Shown in pieces: positions 7,864-18,012 of a DNA stretch of 64,000 nucleotides (positions are counted from its first letter, which is position 1; the number at the start of each line of letters is the position of its first letter). The notes beneath the pieces were generated by a model, which searched no databases, was not told the origin of the DNA, and saw nothing but the letters and a program-made list of their open reading frames with translations. The stretch is from VBAS01 sp964444975 (GTDB lineage Bacteria; Bacteroidota; Bacteroidia; Chitinophagales; Chitinophagaceae): the NCBI GenBank assembly GCA_964444975.1, contig CAYUJD010000005.1:26513-90512 (forward strand), in the 5' to 3' direction. The translations under genes were made by a program, and so were the position numbers.

Positions 7864-9702
7864 ATGAAGCACCTTAAAGCACTCAATAAATACTTTTGGA
7901 AATACAGGGTCAGGTTAGGTATCGGGGCTCTCTTTATCATTATATCCAACTACTTTGCCGTGCTGGCGCCGCAGGTTACGGGGTTTATCATTGATTATGT
8001 GCAGAAAAATTTTGAAGACTACCAGCCTAAATCAAACCTGCGTGAATATGACGGCCTGGTGCAGCTTTATATCAACTGGGTTGAAAAAACATTCCCGCTG
8101 CAGGCTGATGTGTTCAAAGTGGTGATTCTTTGCGGTATCACCATTCTTGTACTTGCCTTGCTCCGCGGCTTTTTTATGTTCCTGATGCGCCAAACCATCA
8201 TCGTGATGAGCCGCCACATCGAGTACGACCAGAAGAATGAAGTGTTTCAGCACTACCAGCAGCTCGATACAGCCTTTTACAAAACCCACAGCACCGGCGA
8301 CCTGATGAGCCGCATGGCAGAGGATGTGGCCCGAGTACGTATGTTTACAGGTCCTTCCATCATGTACCTTATCAATCTTGTTGCCCTTATTTCGCTGAGT
8401 GTATTTTATATGCTGAAAAAAGATGAAGAGCTGACGGCTTATGTGCTGGCTCCGCTGCCCGTGTTGGCCGTCGCCATTTATTATGTCAACAGCATTATCA
8501 ACAGGAAGAGTGAAAAGATACAGGCGCTGCTGGCCAGCCTTACCACCAATGCGCAGGAATCGTACTCCGGCATACGGGTAATAAAATCATTTGTGCAGGA
8601 AAAAGCCATGCTGGGTTTTTTTGAAAAAAACAGCGAAGAATATAAAAAGAATGCCATCGGGCTGGCAAAAGTAGAATCACTTTATTTTCCTGCCATGGCC
8701 TTGCTCATCGGGCTCAGCACCTTACTCACCATGATGATTGGCGGTTATTATTACATTCATTCACCGGAACGCATATCGCTCGGCGCCATCACTGAGTTTG
8801 TTATTTATATTAATATGCTCACTTTCCCGGTAAGCGCCATCGGGTGGACGGCCAGCATGATACAACGGGCGGCTGCATCGCAAAAGCGGCTGAATGAATT
8901 TTTGGAAACAAAGCCCGGTATAGTTTCGGCGCCGGGTGCAAAACCCATAACCATTGAAGGCAATATCAAATTCAGCCATGTCAATTTTATTTACCCCCAT
9001 ACAGGTATTTACGCATTAAAAAATTTCAATCTCGAGGTAAAAAAAGGGGAGAAGGTTGCCATCATTGGCCGTACCGGAAGCGGAAAGTCAACCATTGCGC
9101 AGCTCCTGCTTCGCATGTACGATGTGACTGGTGGAAAATTAGAACTGGAAGGCACCGATATTCAGGAGATAGGCTTGAAATCGCTCAGGCAACAGATTTC
9201 TTACGTGCCGCAGGATGTTTTTCTTTTCAGCGATTCGGTAGCCAATAATATTTCCTTCGGCATGCAGGATGGATTGAATGCTTCGCTAGAAAAAGCAGCC
9301 CGGCAGGCCAGTATTCACCATGATATTTCTGATTTTGAAGAACAGTATAAGACAATGATTGGCGAAAGAGGTGTGACACTGAGCGGCGGACAGAAACAAA
9401 GGATATCCATTGCCCGGGCCCTGATAAAAGAACATGGCCTGGTGATTTTTGACGACTGCCTGAGCGCCGTTGATGCAAAAACAGAAAAAGAAATCATCGG
9501 CAATTTGTATGATTACCTGGAAAACAAAACGGCCATCATTATTACTCACCGGATCTTTTCGCTTTTTCATTTTGATAAAATTATTGTGCTGGAAGATGGT
9601 GAAATTGTAGAGCAGGGAGTTCATGAAGACCTTTTGCTCCGCAACGGTTATTATTCAGAACTATACAACCGACAGCAACAGCAGGACACAGAAAAAAACT
9701 GA
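7864..9702 (+). CDS. ABC exporter, fused permease and ATPase (degenerate Walker B Glu)
   Basis: A type IV ABC exporter half-transporter of 612 residues: six membrane segments in about residues 1-320, then a nucleotide-binding domain. Walker A is GRTGSGKST (near residue 402) and the signature is LSGGQKQR. Walker B reads LVIFDDCLSAVD, with Asp where the catalytic Glu normally follows the Walker B Asp. Such a change is known from the degenerate subunit of heterodimeric exporters such as the MdlA type. No partner gene is adjacent, so whether it works as homo- or heterodimer is unknown. The substrate cannot be inferred. The gene stands alone. Confidence 0.9.
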   Translation: MKHLKALNKYFWKYRVRLGIGALFIIISNYFAVLAPQVTGFIIDYVQKNFEDYQPKSNLREYDGLVQLYINWVEKTFPLQADVFKVVILCGITILVLALLRGFFMFLMRQTIIVMSRHIEYDQKNEVFQHYQQLDTAFYKTHSTGDLMSRMAEDVARVRMFTGPSIMYLINLVALISLSVFYMLKKDEELTAYVLAPLPVLAVAIYYVNSIINRKSEKIQALLASLTTNAQESYSGIRVIKSFVQEKAMLGFFEKNSEEYKKNAIGLAKVESLYFPAMALLIGLSTLLTMMIGGYYYIHSPERISLGAITEFVIYINMLTFPVSAIGWTASMIQRAAASQKRLNEFLETKPGIVSAPGAKPITIEGNIKFSHVNFIYPHTGIYALKNFNLEVKKGEKVAIIGRTGSGKSTIAQLLLRMYDVTGGKLELEGTDIQEIGLKSLRQQISYVPQDVFLFSDSVANNISFGMQDGLNASLEKAARQASIHHDISDFEEQYKTMIGERGVTLSGGQKQRISIARALIKEHGLVIFDDCLSAVDAKTEKEIIGNLYDYLENKTAIIITHRIFSLFHFDKIIVLEDGEIVEQGVHEDLLLRNGYYSELYNRQQQQDTEKN

Positions 9703-9819
9703 TGCGCCCCGGCCTTCGATGGTGGGAAACAATTTGCGAGCAAATTTGGCTGTTTCAAAAACATAATTATATTTGTGACTTCGTAAAAAAGTGATTATTA
9801 ATCAGTAAAACAAAAAACT

Positions 9820-10230
9820 GTGGCTTACGAGAATAATGAAAACAAGATGGAAAGCATTTACAGCAAAAGAATTCGTGCTGGTAAACGCAGAACTTATTTT
9901 TTTGATGTGAGAACCACCCGGGGCAATGACTATTATCTCACCATCACTGAAAGCCGCAAGCGGTTCAATGATAACGGCTACGACCGTCATAAAATCTTCC
10001 TTTACAAGGAAGACTTTAATAAGTTTATTAAAGCTCTTGGCGAAGCGGTGGATTATGTAAAAACAGAATTGATGCCTGACTTCGACTTTGATGCGTTTAA
10101 TCACGATACAGTGGCTTCAGAAAACGGTGATGGTACGACGCCTGAAGCAACGGTGAATAATGAACAAGCGGAAAGCACTGCAACCACCCCCACCGAAAAT
10201 ACTCCGCATGAAGACGTAGATAAGTGGTGA
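9820..10230 (+). CDS. DUF3276 / PUR-alpha-like nucleic-acid-binding protein
   Basis: 136 residues. The core of about residues 10-90 (SIYSKRIRAGKRRTYFFDVR, then DYYLTITESRKRF and HKIFLYKEDFNKFIKAL) matches DUF3276, a PUR-domain family found in Bacteroidota and spirochaetes and related to BpuR; members bind single-stranded DNA or RNA. The remaining C-terminus is acidic, rich in Thr/Glu/Asn and probably disordered. The start is GTG at 9820 (MAYENNENKMES); an ATG at 9847 is an alternative. A strong terminator follows. The regulatory targets are unknown. Confidence 0.85.
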   Translation: MAYENNENKMESIYSKRIRAGKRRTYFFDVRTTRGNDYYLTITESRKRFNDNGYDRHKIFLYKEDFNKFIKALGEAVDYVKTELMPDFDFDAFNHDTVASENGDGTTPEATVNNEQAESTATTPTENTPHEDVDKW

Positions 10231-10261
10231 TTTTCCAAAATTGAGTAATAATACTAAGTAA

Positions 10262-10291
10262 AGCCCCCGGCATACGGGGGCTGTTTTTTTG
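10262..10291 (+). terminator. Rho-independent terminator after DUF3276 gene
   Basis: Stem AGCCCCCG (10262-10269) / CGGGGGCT (10275-10282) with a 5-base loop, followed by a T7 run. Confidence 0.9.
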
Positions 10292-10366
10292 TTACAATTT
10301 TTATATTTTGTTTACGTTTTTATACCCGAGTTTTTATAAGTTAATACACTTAAAATCCAATACCAT

Positions 10367-13300
10367 ATGCAAAAAAAGCCTACCCTCTTAGCGCTTACTG
10401 CACTGCTTTTTATTTTCGGATACTTTACATGGGAACATTTTTCTATCCAAAAAAAAGAAAACAAGGTCAGTAAAGAAAAAGTTGCCAATGCTGACATAGA
10501 TGCACGGCAGGATGGGGTGGATCTTGCCATGGCTTATGAATTTGAAATAACCAGGGACCCTGATCTTAACATTGTACCAAGAGAAAAATTGATTGCGGCG
10601 GATAATTACCGCAGGTTAAAACTGTCAACGCTGAATAACCGTGCTGCCACCGCGGTAAGCGGTATCAGCTGGACGGAACGGGGGCCCAACAATGTAGGCG
10701 GCCGAACCCGCACATTGCTATATGATTTAAATGATGCTGGCAATGGTTATAAAAAAGTATTTGCCGGAAGTGTGGGTGGAGGTATATGGGTGACAAACGA
10801 CATTACGGTTGCCACACCTGTCTGGACAAGAATTGATGATTTCATGGGTAACCTGGCTGTGACTTCACTTGCACAGGATCCATCCAACACACAAATAATT
10901 TATGCCGGCACCGGTGAAGGCTGGTTCAATGCTGATTTTATCCGCGGTCTTGGAATCTGGAAATCTTCAGACGGTGGCTCCACCTGGTCGCAACTTGCTG
11001 CTACTAATAACTCTTCTTTTTATTATGTGCAAAAAATTGTTGTTACATCCACCGGTATTGTGCTGGCTGCCACAAGAGATGGGGGCGTGCAACGATCAGC
11101 AGATGGCGGCACTACCTGGACAAAAGTGCTGGGCAATGGCACCGGCGGCGGATCGAATGACCGGGCTGCTGATCTTGAAATTGGCGCCAATGGAACTATT
11201 TATTGCAGCATCGGAATATTTACCACCGATGGTATTTACCGCTCCACTGATGGGGGGCTTAACTGGACAAAAATTTATACTTCGGCAGCCGATGAAGAAC
11301 GAATTGAACTTGCCTGTGCACCTTCAGATTTAAATACTGTTTATGCACTGGTGCAGGATAATAATGCCCCGAACGCAGATGGTATTAAAAAAATTATGTC
11401 ATCCAATGATGCCACGGCGGCCACACCCACCTGGAATACGCTGGCTACACCTACCTGGTGTGACCAGGGTTCTTCCAGTTCTGATTTTACAAGAAGCCAG
11501 GCCTGGTACGATTTAATTGCAGCGGTGGATCCATCTGATGCAAATACGGTTTATATTGGAGGAGTTGATATTTTAAAATCAACCAACGGGGGCAGCACCT
11601 GGTCGCAAACATCCCGATGGTCTTCGTTTGGCGGCTGCTCAGGCACTACTATTCATGCCGACATTCATTCTTTGGTTTTTAAACCAGGCTCATCCACCGA
11701 ACTGCTGGTGGGTAATGACGGCGGAATTTACCGTACCTCTGATGGAGGCAGCACTTTCACATCACGGGTTACCGGGTATAATGTGACGCAATACTATGCC
11801 TGTGCCATTCATCCTTCCTCTACTGATTATTTTCTTGCCGGTGCCCAGGATAACGGCACACAAAAATTTACAACGGCAGGAATGAACAGCACTACCAATG
11901 CTTCAGGCGGTGATGGAGCTTTTTGCCATATTGACCAGACGGACGGCAACATCCAGGTTACTTCCTATGTGTACAATAACTATTATGTTTCCACAAACGG
12001 CGGTTCAAGTTTTACGCAACGGTTTTTTGCCAATACCGGTTCTTTTATCAACCCGACAGATTATGACGACAATGCCAATATCCTTTATGGAGGTAACTCG
12101 GCCGGAAGCTTTTTCCGCTGGAACGATGCAGGAAGTGGCGGTAGCAGCACAGATAATGTATCCGTTACCAACTTCTCTGGCGCCAGCGTAAGACACGTTG
12201 CTGTGTCTCCCTTAACCGCCAACCGGGTTTATTTTGGATTAAGCAATGGTTCGGTGGTAATGGTGGACAATGCAAATACCGGCACCTCACTGACCGGAAC
12301 GGTTATCAGAACCGGAAGCGGTTCGGTTTCATGCATTGCCATTGACCCGGCTAATGAAGATCATATCCTGGTTACCTACAGCAATTATGGCGTCACCAGT
12401 ATTTACGAATCACTGAATGCAACACAAGCTTCTCCCACCTGGACAGCCGTAGAAGGCAACCTGCCCGATATGCCGGTGCGCTGGGCCATGTTTGATCCAA
12501 GAAATTCCGACTGGGCGTTAATAGCCACAGACCTTGGCGTATGGTCAACCGATAACCTGGACGGCGCATCTACTGACTGGGATCCTACCAACTCAGGTCT
12601 TGCCAATGTCAGGGTTGATATGCTTCAATACCGCAGCAGCGATCGTACCATTGCAGCTGCCACACACGGAAGAGGATTGTTTACAGCCGTAGTTCCTTCT
12701 GTTTCTACACCCGATATAAGTTTTGTGTCATCTTCTGCATCCGCAACTGAACTTACCACTACAACCAACGGCTGCCGTGCCTATTCTGATTACACGGTGG
12801 ATATGCAGATTGCCAATGCCCCCACCGGCGATGCAACAGTAACTGTCGGCATTCAAAGTGCTACGGCCACACTGGGAGTGGATTTTGATTTTACTACCAA
12901 TGGTAATTTTGCGTCTCCGTCCAGCTCATTTGTATTTAGCAGCGGTTCCACTGCATCCAAAACCATCAACCTGCGTATTTATGATGATGCGGAAGTGGAG
13001 GCTTCGCAAACATTCACCCTGAACTACAGCATTTCCGGCTCTACCAATGCGCAGCCCGGCTCCAGTAACCAGACTTTCATTTTTACAATAAATGATAATG
13101 ACCAGGCCCCGACAGCAGCGTCTAGCTCAGATTACACTGTTGCCACTTATGATATTAACTCCAATGCCACTTCACCCTTCCAGAGTGGCAGCCGCAGAGC
13201 AAGAATGCAATACCTGATTACGGCTTCGGAACTTTCAGCCGCCGGTTTGGTTGGCAACAGGCAGTTGACTGCACTGGCATGGAATGTTATAAGTAAAAGT

Positions 13301-14764
13301 TCAACCAACCCCTTCACTGGGTTTACTATTTCCCTTGCTCATACTACGGCCACTAATCTGAATTCAGGATTTATTGCACCATCTTTCACACAGGTATATT
13401 CAGCCAATTATACAGTGCCGGGAACTGGCTGGCAATCCATTTCATTTACTACTCCATTTACCTGGAATGGTACTGATAATCTATTAGTGCAAACCTGTTT
13501 TGATAATGGAAACGGGGCCCCCATACCAGGCAATGATGTAGTGCAGGGTACAGCTGCTCCTTTTGGCAGCGGTACACGGGCTACTGCTCTGAATACGGCC
13601 AATGGCGGCGCAACAGCTGGCTGTTCATTGGGTTTAAATCTTGTCAGCGACAGCCGTCCGCAATTCAGGTTTACCCAGGCTGTACCACTTACCCCGGTTG
13701 AATCGGTGCTGAGCTCTTCCTCATCAAAGTATCTCGGTCCTAATTCGGATGTTTATTTCTATTCGGCAGCCGATGGCGAATTGATGGCACGCATCCGCAA
13801 TCTGGGTTCACATGATTACGGCTGTACCAGCATTGAAATTGACCGGGCAGGAACCGGGAGCTCACAATTTTGGAATTCCAACACAACAAATTACCTGATG
13901 AATAAAACTTTCAGGGTGATTCCAACCACCAACAACGCATCGGGTCAGTACGAAATCACTTTGTATTTCACACAGCCTGAAGTAAACGGATGGCAGGCAG
14001 CTACAGGAGAAACATGGGCTAATATCCAGTTGATAAAACTTCCCGGCCAGATCAGTAATGTGACACCTTCAAATCCTGAGCCGGATGGTGCAGGTACTGT
14101 ACAGGTAGTGTCGCCAACTTTGGGAACTTTAGGCACTCATTATACAATCACTTATACGTTTAGCAATGGCTTTTCGGGTTTTGGCGCCGGCGTGCCCGGA
14201 GCTTCGGCACCGTTGCCTGTTACTTTGCTCAGCTTTACCGGCAGGCTGCAAAAAGAAAATGTGCAGCTGGATTGGGCCACATCTTTTGAACAAAATAGCC
14301 GCGGATTTGAAATAGAAAAATCGTTTGACGGAGTGAATTTCAGGAAAATTGCTTTTGTGGCTTCAGTTGGCAACAGCAATATTACCAGGTATTACAGCTT
14401 CACCGACCCGCAGCGTGCAGTGGAATACAATTATTACCGGCTGAAGATGGTGGACATTGACAATTCATTTAAGTACAGCGATGTGGTGCTGGTGAAAAAC
14501 AGCACTGCAAAACAAGATGTCATAATCGCCGGCAATCCGTTTACAGATGAACTGAATATACGCTTTGCCAAAATACCCAACGGAAAAGTTCAAGTTGCCA
14601 TGTTTGATGTAAAAGGCAGTAAAATTTATGAGGCCGGGTATGAACACTTCAGTCAATCTGCTATTACAATAAATACATCAGGCAAACATCTTGCTGGTGG
14701 TATTTATGCTGTGATGGTGGAAACCGGGGGAAAGGTTTACAATCTGAAAGCAATTAAACATTAA
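10367..14764 (+). CDS. Large secreted protein: sortilin-like Asp-box propeller, Calx-beta-like region, T9SS C-terminal domain
   Basis: 1465 residues. A hydrophobic N-terminal helix (residues 5-25) acts as an export signal. From about residue 90 to 780 there is a VPS10/sialidase-type beta-propeller with repeated Asp boxes (SSDGGSTW, SADGGTTW, STDGGLNW, STNGGSTW, TSDGGSTF, STNGGSSF). A Calx-beta-like segment follows (about 790-920, ending FTINDNDQAP), then a beta-rich region and a domain beginning LPVTLLSFTGRLQ. The last 80 residues are a type IX secretion sorting domain ending AGGIYAVMVETGGKVYNLKAIKH. It is probably exported across the outer membrane and surface-attached or released. No catalytic function is evident. 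Confidence 0.88.
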   Translation: MQKKPTLLALTALLFIFGYFTWEHFSIQKKENKVSKEKVANADIDARQDGVDLAMAYEFEITRDPDLNIVPREKLIAADNYRRLKLSTLNNRAATAVSGISWTERGPNNVGGRTRTLLYDLNDAGNGYKKVFAGSVGGGIWVTNDITVATPVWTRIDDFMGNLAVTSLAQDPSNTQIIYAGTGEGWFNADFIRGLGIWKSSDGGSTWSQLAATNNSSFYYVQKIVVTSTGIVLAATRDGGVQRSADGGTTWTKVLGNGTGGGSNDRAADLEIGANGTIYCSIGIFTTDGIYRSTDGGLNWTKIYTSAADEERIELACAPSDLNTVYALVQDNNAPNADGIKKIMSSNDATAATPTWNTLATPTWCDQGSSSSDFTRSQAWYDLIAAVDPSDANTVYIGGVDILKSTNGGSTWSQTSRWSSFGGCSGTTIHADIHSLVFKPGSSTELLVGNDGGIYRTSDGGSTFTSRVTGYNVTQYYACAIHPSSTDYFLAGAQDNGTQKFTTAGMNSTTNASGGDGAFCHIDQTDGNIQVTSYVYNNYYVSTNGGSSFTQRFFANTGSFINPTDYDDNANILYGGNSAGSFFRWNDAGSGGSSTDNVSVTNFSGASVRHVAVSPLTANRVYFGLSNGSVVMVDNANTGTSLTGTVIRTGSGSVSCIAIDPANEDHILVTYSNYGVTSIYESLNATQASPTWTAVEGNLPDMPVRWAMFDPRNSDWALIATDLGVWSTDNLDGASTDWDPTNSGLANVRVDMLQYRSSDRTIAAATHGRGLFTAVVPSVSTPDISFVSSSASATELTTTTNGCRAYSDYTVDMQIANAPTGDATVTVGIQSATATLGVDFDFTTNGNFASPSSSFVFSSGSTASKTINLRIYDDAEVEASQTFTLNYSISGSTNAQPGSSNQTFIFTINDNDQAPTAASSSDYTVATYDINSNATSPFQSGSRRARMQYLITASELSAAGLVGNRQLTALAWNVISKSSTNPFTGFTISLAHTTATNLNSGFIAPSFTQVYSANYTVPGTGWQSISFTTPFTWNGTDNLLVQTCFDNGNGAPIPGNDVVQGTAAPFGSGTRATALNTANGGATAGCSLGLNLVSDSRPQFRFTQAVPLTPVESVLSSSSSKYLGPNSDVYFYSAADGELMARIRNLGSHDYGCTSIEIDRAGTGSSQFWNSNTTNYLMNKTFRVIPTTNNASGQYEITLYFTQPEVNGWQAATGETWANIQLIKLPGQISNVTPSNPEPDGAGTVQVVSPTLGTLGTHYTITYTFSNGFSGFGAGVPGASAPLPVTLLSFTGRLQKENVQLDWATSFEQNSRGFEIEKSFDGVNFRKIAFVASVGNSNITRYYSFTDPQRAVEYNYYRLKMVDIDNSFKYSDVVLVKNSTAKQDVIIAGNPFTDELNIRFAKIPNGKVQVAMFDVKGSKIYEAGYEHFSQSAITINTSGKHLAGGIYAVMVETGGKVYNLKAIKH

Positions 14765-14783
14765 ATATTCTGCTATGAAAGTT

Positions 14784-14809
14784 GCCCCGGAACACACCGG
14801 GGCTTTTTT
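14784..14809 (+). terminator. Terminator after the large T9SS protein
   Basis: Stem GCCCCGG (14784-14790) / CCGGGGC (14797-14803) followed by T6. The T-run reaches the stop codon of the convergent pgi. Confidence 0.9.
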
Positions 14810-16460
14810 ATTTTTTCATCTCTTTAAACAAATTAATCATCCCGTTGGTTGAAGAATCATGTGAGTCAACCGGGCTGTCATCTTTCAGCTCGGATAAAAT
14901 TTTATTGGCCAGTTGCTTTCCCAGTTCCACCCCCCACTGGTCGAAGCTGTAAATATTCCAGATAAGACCCTGCACAAAAATTTTATGCTCATAATAGGCT
15001 ATCAGCTGGCCAAGATTGAACGGGGTAATTTTTTTTATCAAAAAAGAATTAGTTGGCTTATTGCCATAAAAAACTTTGTAGGGCAGGAGTTTTGAAATTT
15101 CTTCATTACTCAGGCCGGCTTTTTCAAGCTCTTTCTCTGCTTCCTGTTCCGTCTTGCCATTCATCAGCGCTTCTGTTTGTGCAAAAAAATTGCTCATCAG
15201 TTTGCGGTGATGGTCGCCGATGGGGTTATGTGATTGCGCCGGTGCAATGAAATCGCAGGGTATCAGCAGTGTGCCCTGGTGAATGAGCTGGTAAAAAGCA
15301 TGCTGGCCGTTGGTGCCTGGTTCGCCCCAAATGACGGGGCCGGTGGCATAGTCTACCGGCTCGCCATTGCGGTCTACATTCTTTCCGTTGCTTTCCATAT
15401 TTCCCTGCTGGAAATAAGCGGCAAAGCGATGCAGGTACTGGTCGTAAGGCAGAATGGCTTCGCTTTGTGCACCGAAAAAATTGAAATACCAGAGCCCGAT
15501 TAGCGCCATCAGTACCGGGATGTTGTTTTCAAATTCGGTTTCTTTGAAATGCCGGTCGCTTTCGTAAGCGCCGGCCAGTAGCTCTTCAAAATTTTTATAG
15601 CCGATAGTAAGTGCAATGGATAAACCTATTGCACTCCATAGCGAATACCGTCCGCCAACCCAGTCCCAGAACCGGAATATGTTTTTTTTGTTGATGCCAA
15701 ACTTCACCACTTCCGCTTCGTTGGTGCTGAGCGCCACAAAGTGCCTGGCAATATGTTTTTCATCCACGGCGTGCTCCAGGAACCATTCCCTTGCCGTGAA
15801 GGCATTGGTCATGGTTTCCTGCGTGGTAAAAGTTTTGGAAGCGATGAGGAAAAGTGTTCTTTCCGGTTTTATTTTTTTCAGTGTTTCGGCAATGTGTGTG
15901 CCATCAATATTGGAAACAAAAAAAACCTGGATATTTTCCAGCCAGTAAGGTTTCAGCGCCTCGGTTACCATCAGCGGGCCCAGGTCGCTGCCGCCGATGC
16001 CAATATTTACAATGTAGCGGATTCGCTTGCCGGTGTAGCCTCGCCACTTGCCGCTGTGCACTTTATTGCAGAAGTTTTTCATTTGCCTCAGTACTTTTCT
16101 CACATCCGGCATTATATCTTTTCCTTCTGTATACACCGGCTCGCCGGATAGATTGCGAAGCGCAAAGTGCAAGACGGACCTGTTTTCAGTTTCGTTTATT
16201 TTATCCCCATCAAACATGGCCCTTATGCCATCTTGCAGCCTGCATTCGGCAGCAAGCTGCAAAAGCAGGTGCAGCGTTTTGTCAGTGATGATATTTTTTG
16301 AATAATCAAAAACGATATCTTTTGCCAGGACGGAGTATTTCGGGAACCGTTCGGGGTCATTGCGAAACAAATCCCGCATGTGAATGTTTTTCATTTCATA
16401 AAAATGATCCTGCAGGGCTTTCCAGGCTGTCGTGGCAGTAGGGTTTATCTTGGGAAGCAT
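14808..16460 (-). CDS. pgi: Glucose-6-phosphate isomerase
   Basis: Cytoplasmic glycolytic enzyme interconverting glucose-6-phosphate and fructose-6-phosphate. At 550 residues it matches the E. coli length. Signature 1 is DWVGGRYSLWSAIG. Signature 2 is present around YYEHKIFVQGLIWNIYSFDQWGVELGK in two overlapping pieces, with IYSFDQ where INSFDQ is more usual. GIGGSDLGPLMVTEAL binds the phosphate. It follows ltaE on the same strand after 38 bp and converges on the preceding plus-strand gene through a shared terminator region. Confidence 0.97.
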   Translation of the reverse strand: MLPKINPTATTAWKALQDHFYEMKNIHMRDLFRNDPERFPKYSVLAKDIVFDYSKNIITDKTLHLLLQLAAECRLQDGIRAMFDGDKINETENRSVLHFALRNLSGEPVYTEGKDIMPDVRKVLRQMKNFCNKVHSGKWRGYTGKRIRYIVNIGIGGSDLGPLMVTEALKPYWLENIQVFFVSNIDGTHIAETLKKIKPERTLFLIASKTFTTQETMTNAFTAREWFLEHAVDEKHIARHFVALSTNEAEVVKFGINKKNIFRFWDWVGGRYSLWSAIGLSIALTIGYKNFEELLAGAYESDRHFKETEFENNIPVLMALIGLWYFNFFGAQSEAILPYDQYLHRFAAYFQQGNMESNGKNVDRNGEPVDYATGPVIWGEPGTNGQHAFYQLIHQGTLLIPCDFIAPAQSHNPIGDHHRKLMSNFFAQTEALMNGKTEQEAEKELEKAGLSNEEISKLLPYKVFYGNKPTNSFLIKKITPFNLGQLIAYYEHKIFVQGLIWNIYSFDQWGVELGKQLANKILSELKDDSPVDSHDSSTNGMINLFKEMKK

Positions 16461-16498
16461 GGTTGTGTGAAATATTTTTAATTTCAGTTTTTTTCTTA

Positions 16499-17521
16499 TT
16501 AAAATTTGATGCGGCTGATTATTTCTATTGCCCGGCTTACCATCTCTTCTGAAATATCAAGGTGAAGCACAAACCGGATCCTGGTGGGCGACATGTCAAA
16601 GCAGCGTATTCCCTTTTCTTCCAATCTTTTTACAAGCTCAGCAGCAGGCAAGGAAGGGATGGATTCAAAAATGATGATATTGGTTTCTACAGGTAATACT
16701 TCCTTTACAAAATTCTTTTTACTCAGTGCATCCCCGATTTGCCGGGCATGCAGGTGGTCCTTCTTCAGCCGCTCAACATTATTTTGCAAAGCGTAAATGC
16801 CTGCCGCAGCCAGGAAACCCGACTGCCGCATGCCACCGCCAAATACTTTCCGTACTCTTCTTGCCTTCCTGATAAAATCTTTTTTACCCAATAACAAACT
16901 ACCCACCGGGCAGCCAAGGCTTTTACTCAGGCAAATGGAAATACTGTCGAATACTTCTCCATACTGCTGTGGTGTTTCATTTTTTTCCACCAACGCATTA
17001 AACAACCGGGCACCATCCAAATGCAATGCAAGATTTTTCTCAACACAAATTTTTTTTATTTTTTTAATCTCTTCAAAATCGTAACAACTGCCGCCGCCGC
17101 GGTTGCTGGTATTTTCAAGACAAACCAACCTGCTTACCGGCTTATGTACATCGTCGGGATTAATTGCTTGTTTTATTTGCTGACCAGTTAACCGGCCCCT
17201 GTTGCCATAAAGCAGCTTAACAGATGCACCGGAATTGAAGGCTATTCCACCGCCTTCATATTGGTAAACATGAGAGCTTTCATCGCATATCACCTCATCA
17301 CCCGGCTGAGTATGACATTTTACTGCCACCTGGTTTGTCATAGTACCGGAAGGACAGAAAAGTGAGGCTTCCATTCCAAACATTTCGGCGGCCAGTTGCT
17401 CCAGCCTGTTTACGGAAGGATCCTCTCCAAAAACATCATCGCCAACAGGCGCTGTCATCATAGCCTCCAGCATAGCGGGTCCAGGTTTGGTCAGTGTATC
17501 CGATCTTAAATCAATAACCAT
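16499..17521 (-). CDS. ltaE: Low-specificity L-threonine aldolase
   Basis: PLP-dependent enzyme splitting L-threonine or L-allo-threonine into glycine and acetaldehyde. The N-terminus VIDLRSDTLTKP and the block GDDVFGEDPSVNRLE are family hallmarks. The PLP lysine is K200 in CLSKSLGCPVGS, and LHLDGARLFNA carries the Asp and Arg that hold the cofactor. The 340-residue length is normal. The upstream region (17522-18012) is long and non-coding. Confidence 0.94.
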   Translation of the reverse strand: MVIDLRSDTLTKPGPAMLEAMMTAPVGDDVFGEDPSVNRLEQLAAEMFGMEASLFCPSGTMTNQVAVKCHTQPGDEVICDESSHVYQYEGGGIAFNSGASVKLLYGNRGRLTGQQIKQAINPDDVHKPVSRLVCLENTSNRGGGSCYDFEEIKKIKKICVEKNLALHLDGARLFNALVEKNETPQQYGEVFDSISICLSKSLGCPVGSLLLGKKDFIRKARRVRKVFGGGMRQSGFLAAAGIYALQNNVERLKKDHLHARQIGDALSKKNFVKEVLPVETNIIIFESIPSLPAAELVKRLEEKGIRCFDMSPTRIRFVLHLDISEEMVSRAIEIISRIKF

Positions 17522-18012
17522 TATTAAAGTTTGCCCCGAATTTTCATTTTAGGACTGCAATATAATCAAGTGAGCCGGTGAAAAAGGAAGCCCTATCCTT
17601 CTCCATTAAAAAGTTCCTTTAACCGGTAAAATTCCATAGTTCGCCTTTTGGGAATAGGATGGGGGTGATATGAGAAATAAGTTTGTGCCATGCCAAAAGA
17701 TAAAAGTCAGTCAAACAGTCCATATGATTGTACATCTAGAAAGAATTATTGGCTGGTAATAATAGAGCCGATAAGCGCATTACCGACTCGGATTGATTTA
17801 TTTGCCTTCTATCGAAAGTGGAGTCCTTTTATCCAAAATAGGATAGTATCTGTAACCAGGTAAAGGGTGATACGTCATAATGATGTCATAAGAACCGGCC
17901 ACTTATCAGGAAATATGGCCGTTTATTTTAAAACAATGTACTTGGCATTATCAAGTACCTATCTTTGGACTGTAATTTTTAAAATAAAGTACTCAACATT
18001 AAACCAGAAAAA
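17522..18012. other. Non-coding interval between divergent ltaE and beta-barrel gene
   Basis: About 490 bp without a supportable gene on either strand. The right end holds the promoter and inverted repeat described at 17938-17967. The left part shows no convincing promoter, RNA or ORF. Confidence 0.6.
17938..17967 (+). promoter_or_regulatory. Inverted repeat plus -7 box upstream of beta-barrel gene
   Basis: GTACTTG (17938-17944) and CAAGTAC (17952-17958) form a perfect 7-bp inverted repeat with a 7-bp spacer. It abuts TATCTTTG (17960-17967), an exact match to the Bacteroidota -7 box TAnnTTTG. The dyad occupies the region where the -33 element would lie, as expected for a repressor operator. 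A half-site-like AAAGTACT recurs at 17986-17993. Confidence 0.65.
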
